A stretch of DNA of 64,000 bases from Clavelina lepadiformis. Taxonomy: Eukaryota > Chordata > Ascidiacea > Aplousobranchia > Clavelinidae. A program made the position numbers and the translations under genes. Of the stretch, positions 40,863 through 55,200 are shown piece after piece. How positions within the stretch are numbered: position 1 is the stretch's first letter; every line of letters begins with the position of its first letter. The stretch covers positions 3,782,001-3,846,000 of the forward strand of contig NC_135242.1 in NCBI RefSeq assembly GCF_947623445.1. The letters are read 5' to 3'. The notes beneath the pieces are model-generated. The model saw only the letters and a list, made by a program, of their open reading frames with translations, did no database searches and was not told the origin of the DNA.

Positions 40863-42582
40863 TCACAAAAACCCATTTTCTTCAAAACTTTTTCTCACGC
40901 TCCTTTTGTCCAACTCATTAAGAGGTTGCAAAGGTAACCTCGGTTGACCTCCATACAGACCAAACCAATCCATGGCTGCCTTCAGCCCAGGAACGCCATA
41001 TTTAGCGGTGACCTTAAACATAAAACAAATGTTACAAGTAATTACACCATGAACATTTAAGCCTGCTGGTATTAGCCATACAGCTGCATTTGGTGCTATG
41101 AGTCTGTGTTGCAGTGCTTTTGCTTCCTTCCATCTTCCAGCCAAACACAACTGATGAAGTTCACAAACTTCATTTCCCAAAACATTAGCAAGTGCACACA
41201 CACCGCCAACTGCACCGACCGCATAACTGGCTAAAAGAAATCCAGCTGAACCTGCCAGCACTTGAAAAGATTCAGATGACTTTGTTTCATGTACAATTAA
41301 TCCGATTCTGCTGATCTAATAAAACATAGGATTAATACACCAGACCAGTACGCACTCTTAGTGGGTGAGTTTAAGTATATCAAAGGCTGTATCAACATAA
41401 AAAAACACTTACATCTCCCCCACTGTCTTTAATGCCAATTATGTTTGGATGACTTGAAAGATCAGCTACTGTGTCAATAGGAATATTTATACCAGTGTTG
41501 CCTGGAACGTTGTACAGGATTACAGGCACATTGCATTTATCCGCAACCTATTGAACCATTAAAAATTAACAGTAAACAGAGATAATGAAAAAATATTACA
41601 ACACCAAAGAAGCTGATGCAATCTGAAAGTGACTTGAAAGACAAACTTACTGCAATATAATGCTCATACAATGCGTTGGACAACATTTGATTCTTGTAAA
41701 ATGATGGTGTTACAACAAGTACAGCATCTGCACCAGCTTTGGCCATTGCATTTGACATTTCTATTGTAGCAGAAGTTGCTATAATGGTCAAAAATAGCAA
41801 GATTAATTTCAAAAAATGAAACATACATAATCAACTCCGTAGCAGAGATGCATATGAACAAAATAACACATTCAATTGTTTTTTAAGGTACTGATACTAC
41901 TTATAATTTCTGTCTGCCACAATGTATGGTAAAAAAAATTGGGTCTTTTTACATTCTCATATCAGGATTGAGTATTAGGGAATTATTATGTTTTGACTTT
42001 TTCTCATTTAACTTGTAACTTTTCCGATTCAGGCCTTAATGTAAGAGTGCACAAGCATAAAGGATCCAAAAATTTAATACAAGTTTAATATACAAACAAA
42101 TAGTGATAAAATAAATAAAGATAAAAGAGAAAATTAATATAGAAAACATTTAAGAGTCACACACATTCACAGCCTGATCCAGCTATCAACATCTTGTGCT
42201 CTGCAATACTTTCTTTCACCTTGTACACCACCTCAACACGCTCAGAATTTGTTAGGTATGGATATTCACCATTAGAGCCCTGAACAATGTAACCTTAAAA
42301 TAACAAAACAGGTAAGTCAGCATCAAACAACTGTAAGTTTAAAAGCTTTCTCATACTTAGGTATTCACCTGCAAAGTCATGGTTGTTCCAAACATTCAAA
42401 TTTTCTTTCAGTTTATCATAAGCTACAGAACCACTTGATGAAAATGGTGTAGGAATCGGTGGATATATTCCGCCTAGTTTTGATAATCGACTGGATGAAG
42501 ATGAGAAATGTCTGCCAGCATATCTCAAGACGCAAAGTCGTAGATTCGTATTTAAAAACATGCTTTTAAAACGCATTCCCAT
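40863..42582 (-). CDS. HOGA1: Mitochondrial 4-hydroxy-2-oxoglutarate aldolase
   Basis: Six exons in transcript order: 42582-42369, 42293-42165, 41778-41651, 41547-41413, 41315-41082, 41012-40863. They give 329 aa (human 327). The N-terminus is basic and Ser-rich ([25 protein letters not shown]), as a mitochondrial presequence. [45 protein letters not shown] and [10 protein letters not shown] follow. K197 in the last is the Schiff-base lysine (K196 in human), and Y169 matches the catalytic Tyr. The C-terminal half ([30 protein letters not shown]) is very close to human. The enzyme splits 4-hydroxy-2-oxoglutarate to pyruvate and glyoxylate in hydroxyproline breakdown. The ATG at 42582 is preceded by an acceptor (cttttacag) 23 nt upstream. 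It converges on EMC3. Confidence 0.95.
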
Positions 42583-42605
42583 GCGATTATTGCGATATAA
42601 CCCCA

Positions 42606-43182
42606 CTGTAAAAGATCATAAAGAAGCCTTTCATTCATGCTTGGTTTTTACAAAGACATCTCATAAAAGGGGATTTCCCATCTTAACGATCCTTGCAAAA
42701 TTCAATAAATGTCTTGATGTCTTGCTGTGGCCATTGCAAGGTTTCAGTCCCTTACCACTGCAAATACTTATCTTTGAGATAAAGTCCTGGAGCAACGTTT
42801 TCAAAAATGCAAAACATATTACAGTTGTATATTAAAGATTTCAAAACACAATTTTTAGATGGATGTGCGTACCTTAAATGTTGCCGATGAAACCGTAATG
42901 CAGTGAAGCGCAACGGAGAGCGGCAAAACAAAAAACTAGCGTTTTTCTTGACTTCTCTCATATAAGGTACACGACGATACCGCCTTGGCGGTTGGCGTGC
43001 AGTAACAAGTAGCGTCAATAGTGGAGGTTTGTCAGACCTTCAGTAGTATGTCTGGCAACTGCGGCAATTGAGCGTGCTTCTTGTGTACGTGCGTGTTTGG
43101 TTTCCAATCTTAACTCTTGATTTTCACATTTTGGACTAGTAAATTTCATACACATCTTGTAGATTCTAGGTTTCCTTGCCAG
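42606..43182. promoter_or_regulatory. Divergent interval between HOGA1 and BICDL
   Basis: About 600 bp separate the HOGA1 and BICDL start codons, which face away from each other. It presumably contains both promoters, or the outron sequences if leaders are trans-spliced. No TATA box or other definite element was recognised. Confidence 0.4.
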
Positions 43183-43200
43183 TCGTGTGATGCATCTGGC

Positions 43201-46200
43201 ATGAAAGTTGCAGAAGTATCTATGTTAAACTCCCAAATGGATGCCTTAGACATGGATAATTCTTTGGAAGATCCGCCTTTAAAGGCTGGACCTATGGAGG
43301 ACAGCTTCTTTCCTTTCATAAGCGACAGCTATAATCATTTCCTTGCATCCAGAGATAGTGACTTGGAAAAATCTTGCAGAACTCAATCTATGCTCATTGC
43401 TGGGCATGAGCACAGTGATATGGAAGCAGATTCTAGGCCAGAATCTCAAATGGAACTCACCGAGGTTGTTTGTTTTGGTCCATTTAACTGTTTAATCTAA
43501 TGCATTTAACTCTATTCCTACTGACTTACTGTATTAAAAAAAATATTCTGTAAAAAATAGTCTTCATGCATAATTTTATAATCGTTTTGTTTAAATGCTT
43601 TTATTTCAAAATTTTCTAATAATTTAGATTTTAATTTTAAAAGAGCAATTACAAGTTACATGTTGTGTCTTTAGGCTGATGTTTACACAACGCTTGAGCA
43701 TAAAGAAAAAGATTTAATTCTTGCTGCTGAATTGGGCAAGTCCTTACTGGAAAAGAATGAGCAATTGGTTCAGGAAAATGATCGATTAAACCAGGAGTAC
43801 CAAGAGAGGTTGGAGGTAAATGAAACATTTCTCTGTTATAACAACAACTTATGTTATTCTTGTACAAGAGTGAGTGATAGTTGAAGTGCTGTAATTGTCA
43901 GACTGTCTTGGCAAAGGCTTAATTAGATGAAATTACACTGTACAATTTATCTTTGGGATTTTATCATATTTTACAAATTGCTTCCATTTTGTACAGTGAC
44001 TTTATCATCACTGTGTAGTGTGGATAATCATTTTGAAAAGAGACACTACATCATGTTAAAGGATGTTTTCTGTTTTTTTTTCACAAAATTGTGTTTGTAT
44101 TGTCAACTGTTGCTTTTGGTAGAGTCAGTCATTGAGATTGTTATGATAGTCTTTGTTATATACATTATTGAGGTAATACTGACATTAGCTACTACCTTAC
44201 TGGTACACTGGTTCTATGTCAATGTTGGTGGTATTTGTTTAATGATTTTGTGATGAATGTATAGAATTGCTTGTCTAATGCATTTATCTATCCATTGAAT
44301 ACTTACAACATAAAATGGAATGTTTGTTGTTCTTGTAAGTCTTGACTTGACTGTTCTTGTAGTTTTTAAATGGAGACACATTTTTTTATTTTAATAAATA
44401 TATATAATGAAACGTTGAAGTACCGTTGTTTGTATGTGTCATTGTGTCAAATCGAGCCCAAAAATCGTTGAAGCATAAGAAACCTTGCATGCTACGCCGA
44501 ATGCGCATTCAGTTAAATTTCCTCTTTGATATCGTCGAAAAAAAATGTTTTAACTTTTTGCAGAAAGGATTGTGCCCGGAGGCGTTTAGCCTCAGTAAAA
44601 TAGCAGATCTAATTTTATATAAGCAAGGAACAGAACTTATGCTTTGTGTAGAGGTCGAAGAAACGCGTTGATCGTGTTTGCGCTCGCCATTGTAAAATTT
44701 GTTGACATAGAGCAGATGAACATAGTATCTAGCCTTTCATTTACTTTGGTTTACGTTATCCCCCATTACACGATGCAAATTGTTGTAATCAGAATCCAAT
44801 TATAGTGTTACATTGACAATTAAGCGAAGATCTTGTGATAAAATACGTTAGTCATTAAGTGGTACTGACGATTTGGATGCAATTAACGACGTCAATTAAT
44901 CACTTTTCTTACTTAAACAAAGTATAACCGAATCATGACTTTCTCTTTTGGTTTTAAGTTCTTTTGTTTTGAAAATGGTACACAATCGCATGCAAATCTT
45001 TTAACGAGCAATTGCCCATCACGCATTAGCTACCATAACCCCTTGATGAAGTTACTTGAGTTACTCCGTTGGTCGGTTAAAATACTTTTATATGTTTTTT
45101 ACATGACTTGATAATCGAGTTCATTATCGCTACAATTTCAAGACAAGCGTGAAAAGCAACGTCATTATTTTAAGTCTCTCCAATGTCCAATGCTTGCGGT
45201 ATTTTTCATGTTCACCGTAATGTTGTAAAAATGAACCCACGTGCGAGAGCGACCATGTCACACAACGTGAGGTCACGTTGATTTTTTACGACCAAAATAG
45301 TGGCTATACCGCTTCCAAAGGGCGGGTATTAGCGACACGTTCGCGTACACATAAAACGTCCAAACGTTGCAAATTGAACACTCATTGTTAATTACCGACG
45401 ATTTAATTTTTAAAACATGTAATAACCGGAACAATATTACGTTAATAGGGTTAATTGCTAACCAAAACCTACGTGTATTTATTGTACATCGCAAACCAAA
45501 CACTTTTCTGTTCGCTATGATTAGCACGGTTGACCAGCAAATACATTATTGTTTCATTACATAAAAACGCTTTTGTGTATTTAAGCGTTTAAGTGCATCG
45601 TCGTATCGATTTTGTTCATACGATACAAGTGGCGTGGTGCTCGACACAGATTGTAATACCCCGTTCTACTTACCTAATCGATTGTACCGCTGCATCGCGT
45701 ATGTTAAAAAAATCAGCAATAGTTAACAATGGGAACTATAACATAACTTAAATTATAAGGGAATGATTGCTAATTGTTCAAGAACCAATTTATTTTTGAA
45801 TAAGCTTTTTTGTTTTCTGTATTAAGTTACTCGTTTGTTTGTTTGTTTGTGTTTGTTAAGTCACCAAAGCTGGGGAAGCGTACTTAACATCATCAGTTAA
45901 TATTTGTAAAAAAAACGTTTAAAGTTTGATCATAAACACCCTGCCAGTGGTGTTTGTAAAGAAACGAAACCCATAAAATTTTCATGGTATTGATGACGTC
46001 ATACCGTGTCTTTGAACTCGTGACAATTTGACGAAAGTTCACACGGTGGAGAATGTTTGAATAATTCATAACTAGGAGCGAATGATCGCGGGGGATTTTA
46101 GCTGCTTGTAATATATGGTGGCCAGTTGGTCCTGTTACTACGATCATTAACTTAATGTTTGACTTTATTAATTAATCAATAAACATATTGGCGGTTAAAA

Positions 46201-49200
46201 CAGTCGCGTTACCTTGCAGAAGACAGAATGGTTTGTTGTATCCATTTGATCTCTATGAACCATCGTTATACTGTTCCTTAATTTTATCTATTTTTCGTTA
46301 TTTCAAATAAACAAAGATAGGTTTTATTTCACAATATTTATATTATGTTATGTCGTATCAACAGATATCGACCTTAGTGCTATAGCGTAAAATCTGTGCA
46401 AAAAATACAATGCAGTCCTAGAGATACTGCATCTAGTTTTGAGATATTTATAACAACAGCGATTTTGTGTAAATACGCTTTTGCGATTTTCGATTAGCAG
46501 TTCAAAATGTTGTGCTTATTTTGAAAATTTGCAATGGAGACGTTTTATTATCTGCTAAATTCGTATTTTGTAAATTTGGTTCTTGTGCGAACTTTTATTG
46601 ATTATGTTTATACCGTTGCGTTTAAATCACTTTGCAGAAACATAACTAACAATCAGCAAACATCTATGCTAATGTTTGTGCATTTCAAATAACAGGTGCT
46701 GGAACAAGAAAAATACGAACTTCGTCGTCGACTTCAATTTAAAACAAACGAAAGCGAAGCAAGCGCCGTTCAGTTTAACAGCGACATAAAGCGGACGCAG
46801 GTTTACTTATTTTTACCCAAGCGCTGTTGCTATATCGCCATATTTGTTTGAGTCCTTCCGACCAAGTTTAAGAAGTTTATCTTTGTTATTAAATTTTACG
46901 CATCACTGACTTTCAGGAAGAGCTTCAAGAACAAAAAGCGATGCTGGCGGCTGTGGAGCGTGAAAAGTCACGTGCTTTGGAAGAACTTTCAGACCAAAAT
47001 CAAAAACTAGTTCACCAGTTACATCGAGTAAGTGAAATATTGGCTATGTTAACAGTTGGTATTGTGTAAAATAATATGGTCAACTTTTTGCTCGGTTTGA
47101 ACTTAACATTCTATTGCGAAAGATCCGTCTTGAAAGTTGCAGCGGGCTTTTCACATCGTGCAGTTCATACCTAGTGGTTGCACTTTGATATAATTTAGTT
47201 TAACCAGTCCCCAGAGCTTTTACGCACGTATCCAGCTGTCTGTGTTTAACTCAAGGTATATGTAAAGAGAAGAGGTATGGTGGGTGACGCAGCTATAGTT
47301 GTCAGGCTTTTCCAAATGGTTAATTTTCCAAAGATCCTTTTTCGTTGGCGGCGTCTTCAGGCTTTGTGCAAATGCTAAAGCTACAATTGTAGTCGTTTAA
47401 ATTGATTCTATTTCGATATTAATGACCAGGTTTTTGTTTGTGGAATTTCTCTGCGTATTGTTAAGACATAACGAGCAGTTTCCAGTAAATTGTATTGGCT
47501 GCGTTCAGCGTATTCGTGCATATGGGCAGTCACATATCGTTCTGGAAATGAAAAATGCATTGAATATTAACAAAATATTATTGGTTTAGCAGCCTATTCG
47601 GATAACTTCGTTGCTAGCCGCACTTCTCAAGTGTAACATTCTTTCTGCTATAACTTATCTTGAAGTCTTTGAAAACTTCACAGTTAATATCGTTGATGCA
47701 AGTATTCTACTGTGCAAATACGCTTACTCTAGTTTTAATACTAATGTAATCTCGCCGAATTCACTGTTGTATTTGCTTAGACTGACGTTTTAATTCCACG
47801 CTAGACAAGAACGCACGTTTATAAATCACCGCTAATATTTGTACAGAAGACGTTTCACCAAATTGTAACTTTACTTGCTCGCTTGAGACTTTTCAAAGGC
47901 CTTAATCTCCGCTTCGGTAATGTCAAAAGAGTATTGGTCTCGACTAGACCAGACGTTCTCATTACTGTACTGGTTTCTCGATTTCTCTTTTAACGCTTCG
48001 ATGATTAAAGTAACGCTGTTGCTGGGATAAGTCGTTAGACAGACAGAAGAAACTCGGGCTAAGATAGGTTTGTTAATACAGTGGGCTCGTATAACGCATA
48101 TTAGCAAGGTTTTTGTAATATTAATACGTCCCATCAAACTCGATGCTGATTTAGAATTTTTGAACACCTTTTGCGCTCTTCTATTCTCTGCCAGAACCTG
48201 TACTGTGGCAACTTTGATATGACTTCATTAGTTAAGACGGCAATCGATTGTGTACAGGGAAATCCGATGCATTTGATTGGTTTGTTGATCTTTCAAACCT
48301 GACTGTTTTATTTTCAGAATCGATTGCATTGCTTTGCGGCATTTGGTTTAAGAGAAATCACTTGATAAAATTGGTCTGCGCATTAACTTTGGGAGTGACT
48401 ATTTCAGCGCAAGTAGCTCACACAGCCCGTTGTTAAATATAGGCGGTTTCAACTGTTTCGGCTTTAATTAAAGTTAGATTTAGATTAGAAGGAAGATTTT
48501 GATCAGGTTTAAGTTACTATGTTACAAAATGTAAGTTAAGTTTCAAAAAACTGTAAATAAAACCTCAGAAATGCGATTTCTTTCTGGTCAAATAGTGACA
48601 GCCATTAATCTAATACGTGAATAGTACGCTCTTGTCTGACGCAGTGAAACGGAAGTTGAGTGTTTTTCGATGTAATTATGTCATGTTATGATTTTATTAT
48701 TCAATAGCCGTGTCTGCTGGTAGATAGGCCACAGAAAGATCGTCTTTCTTAGAATTACCATGTAAGCAAACTCCATTCATTGAAACTAAAGTACTTGAAT
48801 GAACCCACGTGTTCGTTGTTACAATTTGATCCATTGTAGAATGTAGATAACAACTATCATTCTTTCTTTGTTGCTTGATAAGCGTGACTTTCTTCTGGTA
48901 AAGTGTTTGCTAGCTTGTAGAGGGTTGAGAAAAACTGTAGTAGTGCGAGGGTTGTAAGTAGCAGAGTCCGTTTGTAATCCACTAACCAATAAGGCTTTTC
49001 ATGTTTTCATTTCAGCTACTGTTTGTGGCTTTGAATGTTTAGAAATGGAGAAAATGTTTGATTCGGAAATTTTATTGAATATTTTTCTGTGACTGTAGTC
49101 ATCTGCTGCTGAGGAACAACTTTCTGCACAAGTCCAGCAACTTCGAAAAGAATTTATTGATCGGAATTCTTCAACCAGCGTCAAAATATTACAGCTTGAA

Positions 49201-52200
49201 TCCCTGAAAGAACAGGTAGGTCAACGGCCAGGGAAACAATAAGTGACCTTTGCTCTTGGTGTTATCTTATTAAAGATCAATCAAGTTGGGTTCAGTATTT
49301 ACAGTATATATACCACATATACTGGTATGCATACCTTCACCATATGTAAACAATGGCTGATAAATTCAACCTGACAACTGTTTGATCTGGGAAATAAGTT
49401 TAACGCTTCTCTGCATTGTTTGCGGTGACATCAAAATCCTGTCCTATGGTTTGCAGTGTTCAAACATCTTGTATTGTTTGCTAGTGCGAGTGGATGTGCC
49501 TAGAGTTAAATTTTAATAAAAATTTTTTGTTTACTCTGCATGCAACCGAAGTATGAGGCGCAGGTGAGATTGAACACATTAGCAATCCTAACACTAATCG
49601 TTAGCAAACATCAGCTCATATTATATATAAGTTGTGATAGCTAGTTTCTACTCGAGTGCTACTGTAGCCAGCTGTCAGAATGTTGTAGTTGAAATCGTCG
49701 CACCCATGGGTTGCTTTTTAAGTTGCATGTTTCGTGAAAGTTGCCAATGTGAGGTACGATCAGTATGAAGATATTCGATTGTTTGTGGTAGATGTGTAAA
49801 AGTAGTTTGGGTATTTACTGTAAGTAGTTACTGAAGTGAAAGTGCCATAATACCCTTCTGAAAAATTTTACTAATCTATACATTGTATGTTCAATATGCC
49901 ATAAACAACTCGAATGTTGTAAGCTAGAAATGATCATGTTGGTGATATCTTTATCAGGAGAGTCTTTACCTTTATCTGGCAATTAACTTGCATGTTAATT
50001 TACAAAATAGAAATATGTGCACTTGTAACATCTTGAAGCTATTCTGGTTGTTGCTGTACTGAAAACAGTTGTCTACTGTGTAGTTTTCTCAATGAACATT
50101 TGAATTTTTTGTCCTCAGATTGAGCAGGGTTCAGAAACAAGAGCAAAACTGGAGAACAACTTTGACGTGATGAAGGAGGAAACTTTGCACCTCCGTGAAG
50201 CACTTGCTGCTGCAAATGAGCGAACTCATAACTTGGAACGGCACCTGCATGACAAAGAACGTGAGGTTTGTCAGATTGTTATATCTTAGTGTTTGTCAGA
50301 TTGTTACATGTAAGTGTTTGTCTTAATTTCACCAAACAATCAATAGTTTCACGAGCAGTCAGTAATTTCAACTCTGAAAAAAATCAAAATTATTGCAATA
50401 AGACCATCGCTAGATAGCGTAAGACCAAGATCACATTTAGTTAATAATGGAAAAGATACGAGAATCTATTGCTTTGATAAAATTACTCAGGCCATTGTGA
50501 ACCTAGTCTGGTGGACAATATTATTCTGTTCTTGTTTTAAAAACACATTTTTTGTACGTATCTATATATCATTTAATTGATGGACTTAATAAGCAGCCCC
50601 TACAACCTAACTAGCTGTTGGAATTTAGGTCCAAAGTTGCAATTTAGTTTCCATGTTTGTGATTTAGTACTAACTTGGATTTTTACTTGTAGATGAAAAG
50701 GGTAATGGTTGAATTGAATGATGCACATGTCCTCAACACTCAACTACAAGTAAGAGTGGATGAAATGCGCGAAGAATTGTCTCTCCAGATGTCATTTGCA
50801 TCAACAGGTAAGTTTAAACTTTGAAGATGTATATTAGGGTGTTGTGAAGAAAAAATTTTTGAAAATCAAAAAAGGGTGACCATCTGCCTTTGGTCATAAA
50901 ACTATGCCCCAAATAGGTTTTGAGTAGTTGACTGCAAAATTGGAGTAACAACCTCACCCCAAAAGTCAACAGGTGGTCAAATTTGTCAGAAATGTCATAG
51001 CCTGAAAACTGCTGGCATTAGAAACCTGATTTTAATCTTAGAAATTGCAGAATGTATACTTTTATATCTTCTCTAATTCCATACTTTCCCCTATTCCTAA
51101 CAGAAACAAACATATAAAAGAAAAATCGATTGTAATGCAAAATTTGGTGAAAATTCATTCAACCTAAAAAAAAGGTTTCACACATTGCAAAAGAATTGTC
51201 ACAAAATACAGGCTATATACATACACATGGTGAAACATATGCTAAAAACTCATATTATTGGTTACCAATTGACAAACAACTCTCAAACTGATTAATGGTA
51301 TCGAATTTTTTCATTAACTTTCTTGACCTAATCTTTTGTCGAATTTTACCATCTCTTCTTTCAAAACATGAAACGGATCCAGAAGCTTCTGTTACTATCT
51401 TGATGTGCCTTTCCACAGCTTGGTTGTGACAAGGATACAACATAACTAATCTTTGTGTTTTAATTGCATTTATGTCATCATCGAAAATGCTGCCAATATA
51501 GCTGGAGGTTGGTTGCAATCCTGCAAATTTACCAATTTGTAGTAAGCATCTGCCTTCCCATTGATGGTTGGAAGTATAAATTTTCGTACAGCTGTAAAAG
51601 AAGACGTTGAAGCCTCTGTTCCATTACAATTGGCTCTACGCAAACTCAGAACTTTTGTGACAGCCAAATCACGAATCATTTCGTCATCAGTCATTTTTGC
51701 TGTCCCATCTGAACCAATGATGCTTAGTTTTGATTCCAGTTCAATGTCTTTAATTGCTTCATAAATTGCATTTGCAACTTATTGATCAGTCCCTGCTTCA
51801 GGACTCACATGAGACGAATAAAATTTTCCTTGTTTTCCATCAATCATGTAGTGCTCTTCTAGATAGGTTTGTATGTGCAAAGCTACACTCACAACTGTCA
51901 TCATGATTCATGCCTTTACGTCCATCCGCATAGACAGCATCAGCAAAGTTAAAAAGATGTTCCTCTTCTTTTCTGATTCTTTTTCTGCACCTTTCTCTTT
52001 CTCTTCGAAGTTTGCTTCTGTCAATAACAAAATTTGCATCAGATTCTGAAATCAATCCAAAATCTTTTAATGTAGCTGTGCACAAGGCTGCTCCAGCTCT
52101 ATCAGAAATTTGATACTGCTCACATGTCAGAGGCAAGGTTGTTTAAACGCTGCCAGTTTCGTTGTAATTCTTCAGCAGTTTTCATTCTTTTTGCCGGTGG

Positions 52201-55200
52201 ATCGAATGAATGATGAATTTTCTATGACAGATGAGCTTTGACTTGAAGGACTTTGATTGTCACAATGTTTTGGTGCTGCATCATCAAGCTGTTCAACATG
52301 GCTGGTATGTTTTTGGGAAACTCGTCTCTGAAAGTTAATGTCACTAGTAAATGGACTTTACAAAATCTTGATCATAATGAAACCCCAAGTCTGACACGTT
52401 CATTCTTAGTTTCTTTTATTTTTTTTGGTTCCTTCTTTGTGGTTTATCTTTGAAAAAATATGTCAAACAGCTTGTCAATATCAGACATGAAATCACGGAC
52501 ATGAGTTTCAAATGCTTTTCCACAGTTGAATTTTTGTGCAAGGGAAACAATATTTTCTGTCACAGAGACCTTACTGACTGTATAAAAATTACACCACAAC
52601 CATTGCTCTTTTAAAGTTTTAACTCTTTTGCTACCAGTTCAGTACCTTTCTGGTGTCAGCGGTTTTTGAGTTACCGCATTTCTTACAAATTTGACCCCGT
52701 ATTGACCTTTGTGTTGAGTCTGTCACCACAGTTTTGCAGTTAACCACCCAAAATCCATTTTGGGCGTAGTTTTTTGACCAAAGTGAGGTGTTCAGTCACC
52801 CTTTTATTTAGTTTTCAAAAATGTTTATTTTTCACTCCATTCTAATATATATACTACAGTATATGAAATTAATAAAAGTGAAATTTGGTACAAACTGTTG
52901 TTCTTGCGGATTTGGTCATGCCTTGTTCACATTTTACTTGTTGATTTTGTAGGAAATTCATCTCTTCTAGCTGAGCTTGAGCAATCTGGTGTGGATTGTA
53001 ATGGAATTTTAGATATTTCCCCAACTTCTGAGTTGGATCACAATACCAAAGTAGAAGAGGTACTTCGTGTTACAAGCGTACTGAGTAATTTGATGTGTAG
53101 ATGGATTGCTCTTGTACATGCAGCCATTATGTAGTGCTGATTAACTTAGTTTTGTAGTGTATTTGAACAGTGGTGGGTGTGTAGACTTGGTGGAGTTGTA
53201 AACTGTGGTAAAGTAATGTTTTAGACGTTCTGTCAATGTTGTGCATCACATTGCTGACAAAGATGTTGATTTTAGCAATGTGGCTTAGTTTCTTGTATGC
53301 AATATTAAGGCAATACAATGGAGTTTTAAAGCAATAAGAGACAATTATATGCTGAAACCTTGTTTTTGTCCTTATGTCATGTTGAATTGTAGAAGTTGGT
53401 CAAATTAATTACCCAGTGCTTTCAATTTTTTCCATTCAAGTCCACCACCCACCAATAGTAAATCTGTCTAGTGACACAATGTAGCATGTCGCTTATATAG
53501 TTCCCTTTCTGCTAGACCTTCCAATTCCCATCCGAAATTGACATGGAAAACAAAAAAACAGTTATTTCGGATGACCCAATCGTTCATTACTATCAGGCTC
53601 TGCAAATTGGTATCAGCAATTGCCATCATCAACTCTTTGAGGTTAAAAAACTTGACAAAATTCATGCCGAATATACAACATTCCTTGCATACTGGAATGA
53701 CAATTGGAGTAGTGTTGTAGTTGCAATTTTTTTAATTTCTCATGTCATGTTTAAATATATCCTTTACTTTCGTAGTGCAGCAGTAGGCTATCCACTTGTT
53801 ACTGCATGATACTATGTGCATGGTTGGTATAAGATCTATCTAACGGTTTATAATGAGTGCATACGAGTCTAAAAACTGTATAAAGTTTGCGTATAAAGGC
53901 CAAATTTTAGCATATTTCTTACATTTTAGATTTCAAAGTCAATCATTTATTCGTTTAGCTTAAACAAGAAATGTGGGAAGTATACCAGAGAATACAATCA
54001 ACGTGCACGGTCCTACGAGCTTTCTCGAAAAAGCAAGAAACAGCCACACGGGCGGAAGACAATACCACAGAAGAAGATGAGATTGTTCCTCATTCTCCAT
54101 CCGCAATTAACCTATCCTCCGCACTGGAAGATCTCTCATCATTAGTGCATGATGTGTTGAAATCTAAAGTAATCCATTTACATTTAGTTCGGTCCATGTT
54201 TCTGTTAGAGATAGCGATATTGGTCTGCGAAAGCTGCTTTGCAACTTTCAGTTCCCTAATTTTTACCTTTGCTAAAATAATAGCGTCAGTTTTAAGATCA
54301 TGTATATGTGTAATGTATTTAGGTGTGTTAAATTCCGCAATCAATAGACAACACATTATCTTGATTTGTTCAAGCAGGAAAGACCTGGAAATGCAGGAGA
54401 TATAATACGGGAATTAAAAGAAAAACAAACAAGTCTTATTGTTGAAAGAGACGAAGCCGTAGCTGCTAAAAACCATTTGGAGGTAAGACTTCATGTGTTC
54501 AGGCACCTGTTAGCTGGTTTTGTCATTTGGAAGTTTAAGTTAAGATTACTGCAGTGAGTCATTTTGACACACAGGCCAAATCTATGATTTTTAAACTTCA
54601 ATAACATGACATTTTCTATTTAAGGTCAACTTGGCTAGTGCTAAAGTTGATTTGATGTCGGTAAACAGTCAACTAATTGAAGCAATCCAGCAGAAGTTGC
54701 AACAGCAAAAAGAACTAGAAGCTTGGCAGGTTAGCATCCAGTCGCGAGAGTCTCCCTGTTCCAAAACTGATCAATGATATCATAAATAAATTTTGAATTT
54801 TAGCAAATCATTGCCGGATGTTGTTTATACCTATGTAGTTGGTCATGCAGAGCTAGCTTTAAAGTTTTTTACTAATCTTAGTGTCCTGTTTGCAACAAGT
54901 CACATTTGTAAAACGGCTCAATAACACCTGGTACACACAACCATCATAATTAATGTTTTGTCTTGTAATAATCTTGTTTGTTCGTAATTAATTTTCCTCA
55001 ATCTACTTTCCTTACATGGCAGGACGATATGGAACAAATGATACAGAAAGCCCTTAACGAAAGAAATGAACAGACCAAAGCCAAATCTCTCCATCGAATA
55101 AAAAACGCTACACAGCAAGCACCTCAGCAGAAATCAACTTGGTCTTTATTTTCAAGAAGAACTCGAAATCCATCAGGTGCGTTTGATATAGTTGCCTGAA

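Noticed and set aside
41013-41081. Continuous frame joining the last two HOGA1 exons
   Set aside because: The extra residues have no counterpart in HOGA1, and donor and acceptor sites flank them exactly; it is a short in-frame intron.
48248-48436. Plus-strand frame of about 62 codons with a hydrophobic C-terminus in BICDL intron 4
   Set aside because: Its 3' part overlaps the inverted dispersed repeat (48390-48530), so the frame is partly repeat sequence; it also lacks an ATG start.
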